Source: Tolypeutes matacus
Lineage: Eukaryota > Chordata > Mammalia > Cingulata > Chlamyphoridae
NCBI GenBank assembly: GCA_026826555.1
Contig: JAKSZT010054335.1
Location: 3,295,762 to 3,359,761, forward strand
Reading direction: 5' to 3'
DNA length: 64,000 nt
How positions within the stretch are numbered: position 1 is the first letter of the stretch; the number at the start of each line of letters is the position of its first letter. The position numbers and the translations under genes are program-made. Below are positions 51,252 to 63,860 of this stretch, in pieces. The notes below the pieces were generated by a model. That model worked only from the letters and a program-made list of their open reading frames with translations, was not told the DNA's origin and ran no database searches.

Positions 51252-52884
51252 AAAATTTTATTGAAGTATATCATTCATACATGAACATACATAAACAATA
51301 AATGTGAACTTACAAAACAAACATGCATAACATCATACAGGACCCCATACATCAACCCACCACCTACATCTTGCATTGTTGTAAGACATTTGTTACAATT
51401 AAGAATATCAAAAGCTTAGTACATACCATAGAAAATATCTTACATCTGGTGTACTTTTCCTACAACCCACCCTATTATTGTTTTAAACAAATCAATTTTA
51501 TTGATACATATTAATAAACATACAATTCATCCAAAGTGTACAATCAATGGTATTTGCTATAATCCCGTAGCTGTGCGTTCATCACTTCAATCATTAGTAG
51601 AGCATTTTCATTATTTCAATAATAATAAACAAAAAACAAACAAAATTCCTTCTCTCTCAATCTCTCTATGCTTCCCTACTGTACAGAGCTGTTGTTTCTG
51701 GCTATTCTATCCAGTGTATAATCAATGGCTTTTAGTATAATCACAGTGTTGTACATTCATCATCTCTAAAATTTTAGAATAATTTCATTACTCCAAAAAG
51801 AAAGACTCCACACCCTTTAGCATTCCTTCCTCAGACCTACATAACCACTAATCTTTCATCTTTATAAATTTATATTTACATTTTATATAAATGGAATCAT
51901 ATAATATGTAGTACTCTGTGTCTGGTTTCCTTCACTTAGTATAATGTCTTTTTTTTTGTTTGTTTGTTTGTTTTAATCTGATATTAATATATTGTACTGT
52001 TAACTTATATTTGTTCAGCTTCAAAGAAAAATGGTCTTATATATGCAATTCTACCCATATTCATATTTCGCATTATATATTTCACATAATATATTTAGTT
52101 CATAATGGGGCAATCATACACTATTTGTCCTTTAGTGTCTGGCTTGCTTCTCTCAACATAATGTCCTCCAGGTTCATCCATGTTTTCATGTTTCACAACT
52201 TCATTTCTTCTTAGCTGTATAATATTCCAACATGTGTATACTCCATAATTTGTTTATCCATTCATCAGTTGATGGACATCTGGGTTGTTTCCAACTTTTG
52301 GCAATCGTGAATAACGCTGCTGTGAACATCGGTGTGCAGATATCTATTCATGTCACTGCTCTCCGTTCTTCTGGGTATATACCTAGCAGTGGTTTTGCCA
52401 GGTCCCAGGGCAAGTCTATATTCAACTTAGGAACTGTCAAACAGTCCTCCACAGTGGCTGTACCATTCTACAATCCCACCAACTGTGAATAAGTGTTCCT
52501 ATCTCTCCACATTCTCTTCAACATTTACACTTTTCTGACTTTTTCATAGTGGCCAGTCTAATAGGTTTGAAATGGTATATCAATGTACTTTTGATTTGCA
52601 TTTCCCTAATTGCTATTGAAATTTTTCAATGTTGAAAATTTTTTCATGTGTTTCTTTGCCATTTGTATTTCTTCTTTGGACAGTTGTCTTTTCAAGACTT
52701 TTGCCCATTTTTTAATTAGATACTTTGTCTTTTTATTGTTGAGTTGTATGATCTCCTTATATATCAGGGATATTAAACCCTTATCAGATATGTGATTGCC
52801 AAATATTATCTCCCATTGAGTTGGCTGCCTTTTCACCCTTTTTACAAAGTCCTTTGAAGTGCAAAAGTGTTGAATTTTGAGGAT

Positions 52885-53072
52885 GGGAAGCGGCTGTGGC
52901 TCAATCAGTATAGCTCCCGTTTACCATATGGGAGGCCCCGGGTTCAGTTCCCGGGGCCTCCTGGTGAAGGCAAGCCCGCCCGCACGGCATGGTTGGCTGA
53001 CCCAGCGAGCACAAGCAGCAAGTGGGGGATAAATGAATAAATAAATAAAATCTTAAAAAAAAAAAAAAAAAA
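52885..53072 (+). mobile_element. DAS-type SINE (type A)
   Basis: Plus-strand copy with the duplication attttgagga on both sides (near 52875 and 53074) and a long poly(A). Confidence 0.92.
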
Positions 53073-53264
53073 ATTTTGAGGAGGTCCCATTTATCTATTT
53101 TTTTCTTTTGTTGCTCATGCTTTGGGCGTAAGGTTTAAGAAACTACCGCCTACCACAAGATCTTGAAGATGTTTTCCTACATTTTCTTCTAGGAGCTTTA
53201 TGGTTGTTGTTTTTTATATTTAAGTCCTTGGTCTACTTTGAGTTAATTTTTTGTATAAGGTGTG

Positions 53265-53793
53265 TGTATTAGTCAGCCAAAGGGGTGCTAATGTGAAATA
53301 CCAAAAATGGGTTGGTCTTTATAAAGGGTATTTATTTGGGGTGGAAGTCCACAGTTACCAGGCCATAAAGCGTTAAGTTTCTTCTCTCACCACAGTCCAT
53401 TGCCACGTGTTAGAGCATGACAGCTGCCGGCGTTTGCCAGGGTTCAGGCTTCTGGGGTTCCTCTCTTCCCGGGGCTGCATTTCTCTCCAGGCTTAGCTCC
53501 TGTTTCCTCCACAAGGTCAGCTGTAGACAATCAGGTGAACGGCTTGCTTCTCTTCTCCTGGGGCCTTCTTTCCAACATCAAAACTGCTTCTCAAAAGACT
53601 GTTTCAACTCTGTTCTTTGCCTTGCCTTTTATATTCGATTCCCCACCCACCAAGGGGTGGGACTCAACTGGGCGTGGCCCAGTCAACGCCCTTATCATAA
53701 CTTAATCATGCCCAGATTAACAGAACAGTTTACAAGCATGATCCAATTATATTTTTGGAATTCATAATTACATCAAATTCCCCAACTGTTACA
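53265..53793 (-). mobile_element. Solo LTR, MaLR-like, copy B
   Basis: Perfect 5-bp duplication gtgtg (53260-53264 and 53794-53798) within L1 ORF2; removing the LTR and one copy restores continuous L1 sequence. Termini TG...CA. On the minus strand it has TATAAAA (about 53635-53628) and AATAAA about 65 bp before the end. It is 529 bp. Confidence 0.88.
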
Positions 53794-54972
53794 GTGTGAG
53801 ACAGGGGTCTTCTTTCTTTCTTTTTAATATGTCTATCCAGTTCTCCCAGCACCATTTGTTGAATAGACTGTTCTTGCCCAGCTGGGTGAGCTTAACAGCC
53901 TTGTCAAAAATCGCTTGACGTAAATGTGAGGGTCAATTCCTGAGTTCTTGATTCAGTTCCATTGGTCAATCTGTCTGTCCGTATGCCAGTACTATGCTGT
54001 TTTTTTACCACTGTAGCTAAGTAATATGCTTTAAAGTCAGGAAGTGAGAGTCCTCCAACTTTGTTCTTTGTTAAGACATTTTTTGGTATTCGGGGCCCCT
54101 TGCCCTTTCAAATAAAATTGATTATTGGCTTTTTGATTTTTGGGAAGAAGGCTGTTGGGATTCTTATTGGGATTGCATTTGATCTATAAATCAGTTTGGG
54201 TAGAATTGACATCTTAAGACATTTAGTCTTCCGACCCATGAACGCGGAATGTCCTTCCATTTATTTGTCTTCTTCAGTTTCTTTTAGAAATGTTTTGTAG
54301 GTTTCTGAATACATGTCTTTTACATCTTCTATTCCCAAATATTTGATATTTTAGTCACTATTATAAATGGAATTTTTTTTCTGATTTCCTCCTCAGATTG
54401 CACAACACTAGTGTATAGAAACACTATTGATTTTTGCATATTAACCGTGTATCCCATCACTTTGCTGAATTCATCTATTAATTCTAGTAGCTTTGTTGTG
54501 GAATTTTTCAGGATAGGATCATGTCGTCAGTGAAGAGTCAAAGTTTTACTTCTTTCTTTCCTATTTGGGTACCATTTATTTCTTTGTCTAGCCTAATTGT
54601 TCTAGCTAGAACATCTAGCACAATAATAATGGTGACAGTGGGCATCCTTGTTTTGTTCCTGATCTCAGTGGGAATGATTTCACCATTGAGTACAATGCTA
54701 GCTGTAGGTTTTTCATATATGCACCTTACCATATTGAGAAAGCTTCCTTCTATTCCTATCTTTTGAAGTGTTTTTTTTTTTGTTTGTTTGTTTTTTTAAT
54801 CAACAAAGGGTGCTGTATTTTATTAAATGCCTTTTCTACATCAGTTGAGAGGATCATGTGATTTTTCTTCTTCAATTTATCATTGTGGTTTATTACACTA
54901 ATTGTTTTTCTTGTGTTGAAACACCGTTGCATACCCAGGATAAAACCCACTTGATCGTGGTATATAATTCTT

Positions 54973-55160
54973 TTTTTTTTTTTTTTTTTAAAGATTTTAT
55001 TTATTTATTCATTTATCCCCCTCTTGCTGCTTGTGCTCGCTGGGTCAGCTAACCACGCCATGCGGGCAGGCTTGCCTTCACCAGGAGGCCCCGGGAACCG
55101 AACCCGGGGCCTCCCATATGGTAAACGGGAGCCCTACTGATTGAGCCACAGCCGCTTCCC
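54973..55160 (-). mobile_element. DAS-type SINE (type A)
   Basis: Antisense copy with flanking tataattctttt on both sides (near 54963 and 55161). Confidence 0.92.
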
Positions 55161-55374
55161 TATAATTCTTTTAATATGCTTTTAGATTCTGTTTGCATTT
55201 TTGAATCTATTCATTAGAGATATTTGTCTATAATTTTCTTTTATAGTATCTTTATCTGGTTTTGGTATTAGGGTGATGTTGGCTTCACAGAATGAGTTTG
55301 GTAGCATTCTTTCCTGTTCAATTTTTTGGAAGAGCTTGAACAAGATCAGTATTATTTCATCTTTGGGAAGTTTT

Positions 55375-56080
55375 TTTTAAAAAGATTTATTTATTTATTT
55401 ACTTTTATCCATTTTTTACCCCCCTCCCCCATTTTTGTTGTTTTTGTGTCCATTCACTGGGCAGTTCTCTGTGTCTGTTTCCTGCCCTCTCTTCTCATCC
55501 TTCTCTTCCTGTCTTCACTGGGATTCGATCCTGGGAACCCCCGATGTGGGAGAGAGGCATCCTACCACCTATGCCACCTCAGTTCCTGTTTTTTTGGCAT
55601 GTCTTGTCTTGGCTCTCCCTTGTGTCACTCTCCTGTTACGTCATCTTGCTGCCTGGCTCAGCGGGGCCCTACGACACACCCACTTGCGGGACCTGAGGGG
55701 CTCACCTGCTCGCGGAGCCTGGCAGCGCACCCATGCATGGGGCCTAGTGGCCCACACGACTTCTATATTTTTCTTTTTAAAATTTTTACCGGGAGGTCCT
55801 GGGGATTGAACCCAGGTCCCTCCATATGGGAGATGGACGCCCAACCATTTGAGCCACAACCACCTCCCTGCTACATCTCTTAAGGTTGACCAAAGATACC
55901 TAGAGTTACAGTCATTTCCTATACAAGATGGTCATATAATAAATTAGGCTTGGTTTATCACCAGCATTCTAAAACCAAGACCTAGGGAGAAAAACTAGGT
56001 CTGGGGACACATGCATGGTTTCTAATATGTTTAGCCTACCCTGATTATCACAAAATCAGAACAGCAAGAATATTCACATT
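55375..56080 (-). mobile_element. Type C SINE with a 5' extension, copy 1
   Basis: A dimeric type C SINE (55375-55868) continues without a break into about 210 bp (55869-56080: ctcttaaggttgaccaaaga ... gaatattcacattgg). The same extension follows the SINE at 60426-61065. It interrupts L1 ORF2. Confidence 0.8.
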
Positions 56081-57419
56081 GGAAGGTTTTTGATGACTGT
56101 TTCAATCTCTTCATTTGTGATTGGTTTGTTTAGGTCTTCTATTTCTTGTAAAGTCAGTGTAGGTGGTTCATGTGTCTCCATCTTGTCTATATTTTCTAGA
56201 TTTTTGGCATACAGTTGTTCATAGTATCCTCTTACGATTTCTCTTATTTCTATGGGGTTGGGTAATATCCCCCTTCTCATTTCTTATTTATTTGTGTCTT
56301 GTCTCTTTTGTCAATCTAGATAAGGGTTTGTCAATTTTGTTGATCTTCTCAAAGAACCAACTCTTGGTTTTGTTGATTCTATTGCTTTTTTGTTCTTGAT
56401 TTCATTTTCTGCTCTGATCTTTAGTCTTTCTTCCCTTTAGCTTGGTTTGGGATTAGTTTGCTGTTCTTTTTCTCATTCTTCCAGGTGTGCAATTAGAACA
56501 TCAATTTTAGCTCCTTCTTTTTTAATGTAAGCATAAATTTCCCTCTCAGCACTGCCTTTGCTGTGTCCCATAGGTTTTGATATGTTGTGTTTTCATTTTC
56601 ATTCATCTCAAGATATTTGCTGAATTCTCTTGCAATTTCTTCTTTGACCCACTGATTGTTTAAGAATGTGTTGTTTAATCTCCATATATTTATGAATTTT
56701 CCTTTTCTGTCCATTATTGATTTCCAGCTTCAATCCATTATGATCAGAGAAAGCGTTTTGCATAATTTGTCTTTTTACATTTATTGAGACTTGTCTTGTG
56801 ACCCAACATACGGTCTATCTTGGAGAAGGATCCATGAGCACTTGAAAAGAATGTATATCCTGCTGTTTTGGGATGCACTGCTCTATAGATGGTTCATTTA
56901 TCATATTATTCAAGTTCTCCGTTTCTTCATCCTCTGTCCAAATGTTCTATCCAATACTGAGAGTAGTGTATTAAAGTCTGCAACTATTATTGTAGAGACA
57001 TCTATTTCTCCCATCAGCTTTGCCAGTGTGTGCCTCATGTGTCTTGGGGCACTGAGGTTGGCTGCATAAATATTTAGAATAGTTATTTCTTCTTGTTGAA
57101 TTGCCCTTTTTATTAATACATAATGACCTTCTTCATCACTTATAACAGTTTTGCATTTAAAATCTATTTTGTGCGATATTAGTATCGCTACTCCAGCTCT
57201 TTTTTGGTTAACCTGATTGTATCCTTATGTCTGAGGTCTCTTGTAGACAACATATAGATGGCTCATATTTTTTTTTCTCTTCCACATCTCTATGATTTAT
57301 TGTAATTATTAAAAGAGTGCTCTTATGGTGATTGTCCTATGTCACACTTTAACAACCTAAAGTGATAAATTTTTAAAAATAATTTTTTCTAAAATTTTTA
57401 AAAGATACTTAGATTACAT

Positions 57420-58380
57420 AAATGTTACACAAACACTATAGGGATTCCCATATGCCCCACTCCCCACACCTCCCACACCCTCCCACATAAACATCCTTCA
57501 TTATTGTGGAACATTCATTGTAATTGATAAACACATCCTGGGGCTTTGCCATTAAGCATGGACCATAGTTTACATTGTAGTCTACACTCTCTCCCACACA
57601 GTTCTGCATGTTATATGATGATATATAATGGCCTATATCTGTCATTGCAATGTCATTCAGGATGGTTCTCAAGTCCCTCAGGAGCCCCACTATTTGGGGT
57701 AGTATCCACTTTAACAGTCTATGAGATCCTGCTGAGATGTGCATAAGCATTACGTCTGGGATGACCTCCGAACTCACTTTGAAGTCTCTTAGCCCTATAT
57801 ACTCATTTGTCTTTACCTATTCCCTTTATTCGAGGTCTTTTTCCAGTTGCATTGCTAGTTGGTGCTTGGTAGTAATCCCTTGGTGCCAGGGAGGTTCATC
57901 CCTGGGAGTCATGTCCCACGCCGGGGGTAAGGTAATGCATTTATATGCTGAGTTTGGCATAGAGAAAGGCCACATTTGAGCACCAAGGAGGATCTCAGGA
58001 GGCAACTCTGAGGCACCCCACAACAATAGGCTAAGTTTCAATTTCAAGATCAAAGGCTCAAAGGTATAGTCATCAATATCAAGGGCCCATCAGTGGATCA
58101 TCCTCCTTCGCCAGTCATTGCCCCTGCACTCGGGGGCCTGTTGCTGCTCCATTAGAGAATGTGGCAGAGCTCTCCAGGATGGGAATTCAATATTATTTCA
58201 ATTACTGTGTGAGTCTCCACCCACTGTGATAATGCCCCATGAACATTTGAACATTTTTATATACCTTATATGTATGCCCAGGTGAACTTCCTCCCATGTA
58301 TTCCCCAACATTGACACACCACACCAATGATCTTCCCTTGCCCCAGTTGTAACGCTTCTGTGATCCAAAGCGTCTTCAAA
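57420..58380. repeat. Unclassified old interspersed repeat
   Basis: About 960 bp without L1 coding similarity. Its first 270 bp resemble 58680-58930 (both carry an attcccatatgcccc/ctctcatataccc start, a gtttacatt..gtttaca core and a gatgatat..atggcct word). Later parts include gagtcatgtcccacgccggg and aggtaatgcatttatatgct. Family unknown. Confidence 0.5.
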
Positions 58381-58620
58381 AATGAAGCCATTAAAATAGC
58401 CAAATGCAATTAATAGGAAAATGAAATTTTAATGATGAGTTTAAATATAAAAAATGTAATGCATTAAATTTTTTAAAACCTAAAACTAAAATAAAATTAA
58501 AAGATTAGGATATTAAAAAATAATGAAAAATATTTTTTTAAAAAAACGTTTTGACATTTTGCCTTTCATCACTGTAATATCTCATGTCCTATCTGTACAG
58601 TGGCATTTCCTTCCATTTAT
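58381..58620. other. A/T-rich spacer
   Basis: Low-complexity A/T-rich sequence within the nested block; nothing assignable. Confidence 0.5.
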
Positions 58621-58639
58621 TCCCCAGTGTCTTACTATT

Positions 58640-59130
58640 TTTCATTTTGTTTTCAAAGAAGTTTTAGGTCACAGTAAAGTCACATACAGAATATAGGGGA
58701 CTCTCATATACCCAACATCCTCCCCTTTTCCTCCTTCCTATATTAATACCTTTTTTTATGTGGATAGTACCTTTGTTATAACTGATATACACATAGGTGA
58801 AACATAGCTACTAAACATGGTCAACGGTTTACATTATGGTTTACATTTTAGATCATACACTTTTATAAATTTTGATGATATTTAACATGGCCTGTGTCCA
58901 TCATTGTAAGATCATGTAGAACACTTCCATTACCCACTAAATACCCCCTGTTCAATCTATTCTATTCCTCCCTCTCCCTCCCCTCGGGGCCCACAGTAAC
59001 CTGGCTTCACTCCTTTGATGACTAGATTCATAGTTACATGCAACAACACGGAGTTCTTGACACACGGGTTTGTCCTCCCCTTTTAGGAACTGCCCATGGT
59101 CGAGAGACTCCTGCCTCTCTATTTGTGAAC
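58640..59130. repeat. Unclassified old interspersed repeat, second copy
   Basis: Diverged relative of 57420-58380, ending in ttcatagttacatgcaacaa and gaactgcccatggtcgagag. It separates the two ORF2 endonuclease segments of L1 copy 3. Confidence 0.45.
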
Positions 59131-60425
59131 ACATCAGTCCTCCCAAGGATGGAAGTCAGCTTTGCCAGTGTGTGCCTCATGTATCTTGGGGGCACTGAAG
59201 TTAGGTGCATAAATATTAAGAATAGTTATTTCTTCTTGTTGAATTGGTCCTTTTTTTTTTTTTTTTTTAAATACATAGTGACCTTCTTCATCACTTATAA
59301 CAGTTTTGCATTTAAAATCTATTTTGTGTGATATTAGTATTGCTACTCCAGCTCTTTTTTGGTCACTATTTGTATGGAATATCTTTTTCCAACCCTACAG
59401 TTTTAACCTGGTTGTATCCTTATGTCTGAGGTGAGTCTCTTGTAGACAACATAAAGATGGCTTATATGTTTTAATCCATTCTATCAGTCTGTGTCTTTTG
59501 ATTGGGGAGTTCAAGCCATTAACATTCAATGTTAATAACTGTAAAGGCATTACTTCATCCATTTTGACCTTACACTATTGTATGATATCATAACAGAAAG
59601 CCAATATTTTTACCCTTTCTAATATTCTTCATCTCTACATTATTCTCCTAGTCTCTTGCCCTTGTTTTTTCCATTCAGGTTGCAGCACTCCCTTTAGTAT
59701 CTCTTGTAATTCTGTTTTGGCAACATGTTCTATTAGTTTTCGTTTGTCTGCAAAGACTTTGAATTCCCCCTCATTTTTGAAGGACAGCTTTGCTGGATAG
59801 AGAATTCTTGGCTGGCAGTTTTTCTCTTTCAATACACCTTAAATACATCATTTCACTTTCTTCTCTCCTCCATGGTTTCTGATGAGAAGTTGGCACTTAA
59901 TCTTATCGAGTTTCTCCTGTATGTGATGCTTTGCTTTTCTCTTGCTTTCAGAATCTTCTTTATCTCTGATATTTGTCTCACGGTAGGTCTGTTTATGTTT
60001 ATTCTGTTTTGGGTGTGTTGTCCTTGGATATTGATTATTTATGTCTTTCATAAAGGCAGGGAAGTTTTCGGTCATTATTTCCTCAAATATTCTTTCTGCC
60101 CCTTTTCCATTTTCTTCTCCTTCTGGGACGCAGATAATAACGTATGTTTTTACACTTCACGTTATTCAAATTCCCTGAGACCCTGTTCCATTTTTTTCAT
60201 TCTCTTCTCTTTCTGTTCCCCCGACTTTTGCTGTTCAGATGTTGTCTTCAAAATCCCTAATTCTGTCTTCAGGCAGTTCAAATCTGTCTTACGTGCCTCT
60301 AATGTATTTTTAATATCATCCATCGTGTCTTTCATTCCCATGTCTGTTACTTTTCTCTGCAGACTTTCAAATTGTTCTTTATGCTCACCCAGTGTCTTCT
60401 TAGTATCCTTTATCTCTTTTTTTTT

Positions 60426-61065
60426 TATTTTTATTTTTTAAGGATTTATTTATTTATTTACTTTTATCCATTTTTTACACCCCTTCTCCCTCCCCCCCGT
60501 TTTTGCTGTTTCTATGTCCATTCGCTGGGCAACTCTGTGTCCATTTTCTGCCCTCTCTTCTCATCCTTCTCCTCCTGTCTTCACTGGGATTCAATCCTTG
60601 GAATCTCTGATGTAGGAGAGAGGCATCCTGCCCGCGCAACCTTAGTTGCTGGTTTTTCGGTGCGTCTTATCTTGCCTCTCCCTTGTGTCACTCTCCTATT
60701 ATGTCATCATCTTGCTGTGTGGCTCGCGGGAACAGGGCCTGGCGGCCCACGCACCTTCTATATATTTTTTAAATTTTTACCAGGAGGTCCCGGGGATCAA
60801 ACCCAGGTCCCTCCATATGGGAGATGGACGCCAACCAGATATAGCCCCCTGCTATATCTCTTAAGGTTGACCAGAGATACCTAGAGTTACAGTCTTTTCC
60901 CATACAGGATGGACATATAATAAATCAGGCTTAGTTTATCACCAGCATTCTAAAAACCAGACCTAGGGAGGAAAACGAGGTCTGGGGACACATGCATGGT
61001 TTCTAATATAGCGAATGTTTAGCCCACCCTGATTATCACAGAATCAGGACAGTGAGAATATTCGC
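60426..61065 (-). mobile_element. Type C SINE with a 5' extension, copy 2
   Basis: The SINE part (60426-60850) and extension (60851-61065) are together bracketed by one 15-bp target-site duplication, atcctttatctcttt (60411-60425 and 61066-61080). The extension therefore moved with the SINE. Confidence 0.88.
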
Positions 61066-61720
61066 ATCCTTTATCTCTTTAGTCATATTTTCTTTCAATT
61101 TTTAAAAATTTAGGAGAGTTGTGTGATTATCATTGTCTTAAATTCTGAACCTCTTCAGGATATTGGTTTGTTCCTTTGGCTGAGCCATCTCTTCCTGTTT
61201 CCTAGTATGGCTTGTAATTTTTGCTGTTGTCTAGGCATCTCATTTGTTGGTGAATTTACTCTGATGGCCAATTTCTCTCTCTTGCCTATTATTATTTTTT
61301 CACGGCTCTTTGATATTTGGTTCAGCTTATCCTAAGTCTTTAAAATTGCCCGGCTTAAGTTACCAAAATCTTGCCAGGGACTCACTAATGGGGCGCAGAC
61401 TTTCTCCCATGGGTGGGGTAAAGAGAGCTCCAAAAGTAGTTTCTGTCCATGTAGTTAGCCAACTGGCCAGCAAATGGCAGTTTTTGGCACATCTTTCCAT
61501 GGAGGTATCTCTCGGTTTTCCTTTGTTTTCGTGGGCCAGAACCGAGATTTAAAGCAGGCTCTGCTGGCCGAATTCACTGAAGAAAAGCCCCCTGACTCTC
61601 CTTTCAGTCAGCTGAAATGAGCTAGGGGTTTTACCCCCACTGAATATCTCAGGGATGGGGGAGGGGAGCCCTTCCCAGCAGCAGGGAGGTTTAGTAACTC
61701 AGTTTGTTGTTTCAGCTTTT

Positions 61721-62115
61721 ATTTTTTTATTTATTTCTCCCCCCGCCGCCCTTGTTGTTTTGCGCTCACTGTCTGCTGTGTGTTCTTCTGTGTCTGCTTG
61801 TCTTCTCTTTAGGCAGCACCGGAAACTGATCGTGAGACACTCCGGAGTGGGAGAGAGGTGGTCAATCTCTTGCACCACCTCATCTCCCCGATCTGCTGTG
61901 TCTCTCATTGTCTCTCCTCTGTGTCTCTTTTTGTTGCATCATCTTGCTGTGCCAGCTCTCTGCGTGGGCCAGCACTCCTGCACAGGCCTATATTCTGTGC
62001 ATGCCAGCACTCTACACGGGCCAGCTTGCCTTTCACCAGGAGAACCCAGGAATCGAACCCTGGACCTCCCATACGGTAGACGGGAATCCAATTGCTTGAG
62101 CCACATCCATTTCCG
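61721..62115 (-). mobile_element. Dimeric tRNA-derived SINE (type B, long)
   Basis: Antisense, in the L1 5' UTR, with perfect 13-bp duplication tgtttcagctttt (61708-61720 and 62116-62128). Confidence 0.92.
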
Positions 62116-62301
62116 TGTTTCAGCTTTTTCATCTCTCTGTCCCTCACCCTCCTGGGAATTGGGAAGCAGTGTCCTGGTCTGCTGACCCCCAAAGCAGGTC
62201 CCTCGGGCAGTTTTGGCTCTTTCTGTTGTTCTTTGAGAGCTGAGCCTTATCTGCCTAATCCAGCGCCATGTTCCCACAATTCCTGTACAGTTCAATTTTT
62301 A

Positions 62302-62590
62302 GTAAGTTTATAGAGTTGTGCAAATCACAAAGCAGTTTTAAAGCATTTCCACCAAACCAAAAAGGGCCCTCATGCTCATTAGGTCAGCCTGCTTCCATCC
62401 CCATCCCCATTCCCAAGCAACTATCTATAGTTTTGCCTTTTCTGAACATTTCACGTAAATGGAATCACACAATATGTGGCCTTTTGTGTCTGGCTTCTTT
62501 CACTTGTCATTTTTTTTGAGGTTCACCTATATTGCAGCACGTATCAGTATATTACCCCCCCCTTTTTTTTTCCACTGTTAAGTAGTATTC
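62302..62590 (-). mobile_element. Old L1 3' UTR, right part
   Basis: Continuation of 51175-51251: gtttatagagttgtgcaaat, taaatggaatcacacaatat, gtggccttttgtgtctggct. Confidence 0.75.
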
Positions 62591-62599
62591 CAAAATACG

Positions 62600-62665
62600 G
62601 GAAAATGCTCAATACAGTCATTAGGAAAATGCAGTCAAAATACCACTACACACCTACTAGGACGG

Positions 62666-62721
<56 letters not shown>

Positions 62722-63085
62722 CCTGACAGTAAGAAGTGATGTTGAGGATATGGCAAAATTGGACTACATTGCTGGTGGGAATGTAAAATGGAATAGCCAT
62801 TTCGAGAAACAGTTTTGCAGTGATTTATAAAGTTAAACATATGCTTACCATATGACCCAGCAATTCCACACCTAGGTATCCACTCAAGACATATTAAATA
62901 TATATCAATGCCAAGACTTATACATGAATGTTTATGGATGTTTGTGGCAGCATTATTCATAATAGCCCCAAACTGTAAACAATTCAAAAGTCCATCAACT
63001 GGTGAATGGAAAAATAAAATGTGGCATGTATCTATACACTGGAATATTGTTCATAATAAAAAGGAATGCAGTTCTGATATGTGGA
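62600..63085 (+). mobile_element. Old L1 3' fragment, plus strand
   Basis: cattgctggtgggaatgtaa, catatgacccagcaattcca and gtttgtggcagcattattca are typical of L1M 3' sequence in the sense direction. Confidence 0.8.
62668..62716. repeat. (AAT)n microsatellite
   Basis: About 16 uninterrupted AAT units inside the L1 fragment, followed by an A-run. Likely length-polymorphic. Confidence 0.95.
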
Positions 63086-63199
63086 AGTTCCTTGAGGGCA
63101 GGGGTTTTTGATTTGTTCACTAATGACCAATACCTGGCATAAAGTAGGTGCTCGTTAAATATTTGTTAAAGGAACAAGTGAATGAACAATGTAAATCAC

Positions 63200-63217
63200 T
63201 TTATTAAAGTGTTTATT
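63200..63217 (-). terminator. KIF15: Poly(A) signals, KIF15 (two candidates)
   Basis: Minus-strand AATAAA at 63217-63212 and 63205-63200, 7 bp apart. T-rich sequence follows the second on the minus strand. Confidence 0.55.
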
Positions 63218-63494
63218 TTTTTAAAAGTTTTATTACATTTTGAAAAATGCGCTATTTACAGTCATAGTAAATGCTCATGAGAATCCTCAAATTGGAAATA
63301 CAAAAATAATGTGTATTGTTAAGTCAGCTTTTTATATATGCTGCAAAATTAGCCATCAGCCTCATTGCAAGTTTTGGAACTACTATATATTACTAGAGGT
63401 TTGAATGTAAGATTCAAAGAAGATTATGGCAGTATCTAGGGAGAAAATGCCTGTTCTGACCCAATATCCATGGAAAACCTTAGCCACAGCCTTT

Positions 63495-63601
63495 TTCTTT
63501 TTTTTTTTTTAAAAAAAAAGGAGGTACTGATGATTGGTGATTGAACCCAGGACCTCGTACATGGGAAGCAGGCACTTAACTACTGAGCTACACCCTCTTC
63601 C
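63495..63601 (-). mobile_element. tRNA-derived SINE monomer in KIF15 3' UTR
   Basis: Poly(T), then gaggtactgatgattggtga, gattgaacccaggacctcg, ctactgagctacaccctc. Same strand as KIF15, so it is transcribed in sense orientation. Confidence 0.8.
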
Positions 63602-63860
63602 AGGCTTTTACTTTTAAAAGGCAAGGGTTTCCCAGTATTTACAGCTGATTAAAAGCCTTGAAATGGGGTGGCAGCCTATTAACAGGTGAATGCCACAGGT
63701 AGCATATGGATGTGAAATGTTTAAAACTTGAGGGTCAGCTACCAGTACCACATAATCAGTAATGAAAGTTCATGACTCAGCTCTATTGAGGAGACAAAAG
63801 TAGGTCTTACTTTTATAACAACAAAAATCTCCAAGCAAGTTAGGTAGTTGATCAGGCTCA

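Larger units (their letters stand above)
52600..57070 (-). pseudogene. L1 ORF2, broken, copy 3
   Basis: The C-terminal part (52836-52606) contains KWAKVLKRQLSKEEIQMAKK, as in L1 ORF2p. RT-related pieces lie at 54950-54530 and 56280-56080. FADD is changed to FTDD in the antisense sequence near 54520-54532. Many stops and insertions are present. Confidence 0.8.
51252..62283 (-). mobile_element. L1 copy 3, minus strand, heavily interrupted
   Basis: Bracketed by the 18-bp duplication tgtacagttcaattttta (51234-51251 and 62284-62301). On the minus strand the 5' end is GGAATTGTGGGAACATGGCG at 62283. Parts in order: 5' UTR (62283-61330), ORF1 (61330-59560), ORF2 (59560-59141, then 57270-52600), 3' region (52600-51252). 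Interruptions: SINEs at 61721, 60426, 55375, 54973 and 52885, an LTR at 53265 and an unclassified block at 57300-59140. An endonuclease-coding segment occurs twice (57000-57200 and 59150-59345). Confidence 0.8.
63190..63860 (-). other. KIF15: KIF15 3' UTR (probable)
   Basis: From the stop (63861) to two closely spaced minus-strand AATAAA motifs. It contains a SINE at 63495-63601. The end is inferred. Confidence 0.6.

Noticed and set aside
53265..53793. Complete endogenous retrovirus
   Set aside because: A single 5-bp duplication brackets one LTR with no internal sequence, so it is a solo LTR.
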